This document shows, piece by piece, positions 63,215-64,000 of a stretch of DNA of 64,000 nt. Origin of the DNA: Candidatus Alcyoniella australis (lineage in GTDB: Bacteria; Lernaellota; Lernaellaia; JAVCCG01; Alcyoniellaceae). The notes below the pieces were generated by a model. The model did no database searches. It worked only from the letters and a program-made list of their open reading frames with translations, and was not told the origin of the DNA. The position numbers and the translations under genes were made by a program. The DNA is taken from the NCBI GenBank assembly GCA_030765605.1, contig JAVCCG010000107.1, positions 1 to 64,000 on the forward strand, in the 5' to 3' direction. Position 1 is the stretch's first letter, and each line of letters starts with the position of its first letter.

Positions 63215-64000
63215 CAGATCACCCCGTTGCGTCGCGCGAGCATCAGCAGCGCTGCCATCGCCTGGTCCACGCCCAGCTCGTTCATGCAGTTGAAATGTTT
63301 TTCCGGACAGCGCTGGTGTCCGTGGGGTCCGCACGGTCGGCATGCCAGCCCCTCGCGCTGCACGATCTCGCAGTTCGCGGTGTACGGCGCGTAGCCTTGC
63401 TCGGGAACGGTCGAGCCGAACAGCGCAAGCAGCGGCACGTTGCAGGCCACGGCCAGGTGCATCGGTCCCGAATCGTTGGTCACGTAGAGCGCCAGTCGCG
63501 AGATCAGCGCCGTAAGCTCGGCGATCGTCGTGCGCCCGGCCAGATTGGTTACGCCCGCGTTGCACATCGCCAGCACGTCGTTGCAAAGCGCGGAGTCGTC
63601 CGCTCCGCCGATCAGCAGCACCCGCATCCCGGTCTGATCCACAATCCGATTTATCAGCGCGGCGAATCGATCAGGCGGCCAGCGCTTAGTGGCCCAGACG
63701 CTGGAAGGGCTGACCCCGACCAGCGCCGCGTCCGAATCGATGGCGCAATCGGCCAGCAGTCGCTCAACGGATTGCTGCGCATTCTGTTCGATCCCCAGGC
63801 TCAGCCGCGGTTTCCGGGGAACCGCGATGCCCACCGCAGGCAGCAGCGAGAGTACGCGTTCAACCTCGTGCAACGCCGGGTCGCGCCCGACCGTCTGCGT
63901 ATAGAGCCGAGCGCCCACCGCGTCGTCGAACCCCACGCGTTGCGGGATGCCCGCCAGCCGCAGAGTCAGCGCGCTGCGCAAAGAGCGATGGGGAGATAGC
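63214..64000 (-). CDS. Family 9 glycosyltransferase (heptosyltransferase-like), truncated by window edge
   Basis: The reading frame is open to base 64000, so the 5' end lies outside the window. The first visible residues L-S-P-H-R-S-L-R-S-A-L-T-L-R-L-A-G-I-P fit the middle of the N-terminal half of GT9 proteins, confirming that the TTG at 63981 is not the start. Later motifs are SPSSVWATKRWP and YVTNDSGPMHLAVACNVP, and a cysteine-rich C-R-P-C-G-P-H-G-H segment as in the neighbour GT9. Confidence 0.88.
   Translation of the reverse strand, partial: LSPHRSLRSALTLRLAGIPQRVGFDDAVGARLYTQTVGRDPALHEVERVLSLLPAVGIAVPRKPRLSLGIEQNAQQSVERLLADCAIDSDAALVGVSPSSVWATKRWPPDRFAALINRIVDQTGMRVLLIGGADDSALCNDVLAMCNAGVTNLAGRTTIAELTALISRLALYVTNDSGPMHLAVACNVPLLALFGSTVPEQGYAPYTANCEIVQREGLACRPCGPHGHQRCPEKHFNCMNELGVDQAMAALLMLARRNGVI

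Overview
The window looks like chromosome from a GC-rich, Gram-negative, probably anaerobic or facultative bacterium. Evidence for an outer membrane is an OMPP1/FadL porin, many lipoproteins, a BamB-like propeller and a heptose/LPS-core glycosyltransferase cluster. Anaerobic leanings come from a tungsten/molybdenum aldehyde:ferredoxin oxidoreductase, an AmmeMemoRadiSam locus and B12 enzymes. Proteins with DUF4388 plus J-like domains, DUF4416 and the EF-G-like factor point to a lineage of the former Deltaproteobacteria or a related uncultured phylum. That is inference; no rRNA or tRNA is present to test it. I found no phage, insertion sequence, CRISPR array or tRNA.

Left arm (1-14643, all on +): HIT protein; secreted HEAT-repeat protein; an AmmeMemoRadiSam island (membrane FMN/Fe-S protein, two microproteins, radical SAM enzyme AmrS, exported MEMO1-AMMECR1 fusion); miaB; a DUF151 nuclease-like protein; VanZ; a YfgM-like/BamB-like pair; uppP; then gmd and an rmd-like gene (GDP-D-rhamnose supply) followed by a GT-C membrane glycosyltransferase.

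Middle (14657-30785): on the minus strand are two tandem CrtC/AttH-like lipocalin lipoproteins, a methanogen-type thymidylate synthase and two related secreted lipoproteins. A plus-strand thiolase/DUF35 pair with its own promoter, palindrome and terminator follows. Facing it is a long minus-strand run: Fe-alcohol dehydrogenase, SCP2 protein, aldehyde:ferredoxin oxidoreductase, FadL-type porin and a two-subunit B12 acyl-CoA mutase whose specificity residues match isobutyryl-CoA mutase rather than methylmalonyl-CoA mutase. A membrane SGNH-hydrolase-like protein and a small TPR-like protein lie beyond. Together this reads as uptake and oxidation of a hydrophobic, possibly branched, alcohol or aldehyde; the substrate is unknown.

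Right-middle (30786-53440): an apparently leaderless hypothetical gene with a B12-radical SAM enzyme; a GT2; a response-regulator-like gene before valS-nadC-birA-coaX; two very large DUF4388/J-domain/TPR proteins, the second with a receiver-like domain whose phospho-acceptor Asp is Glu; an EF-G-like GTPase operon; purM, an FAD-oxidoreductase-like gene and rpmB with a clear terminator.

Right arm (53441-64000, all minus): one tightly packed run, most junctions overlapping by 1-14 nt and the gmk/yicC junction separated by a few bases. It comprises a GT9 gene cut by the window edge, GT4, GT9, an unusual GT4-O-antigen-ligase fusion, rfaE-type kinase, DUF4416, YicC, gmk and relA/spoT. It joins LPS-core assembly to nucleotide and (p)ppGpp genes.
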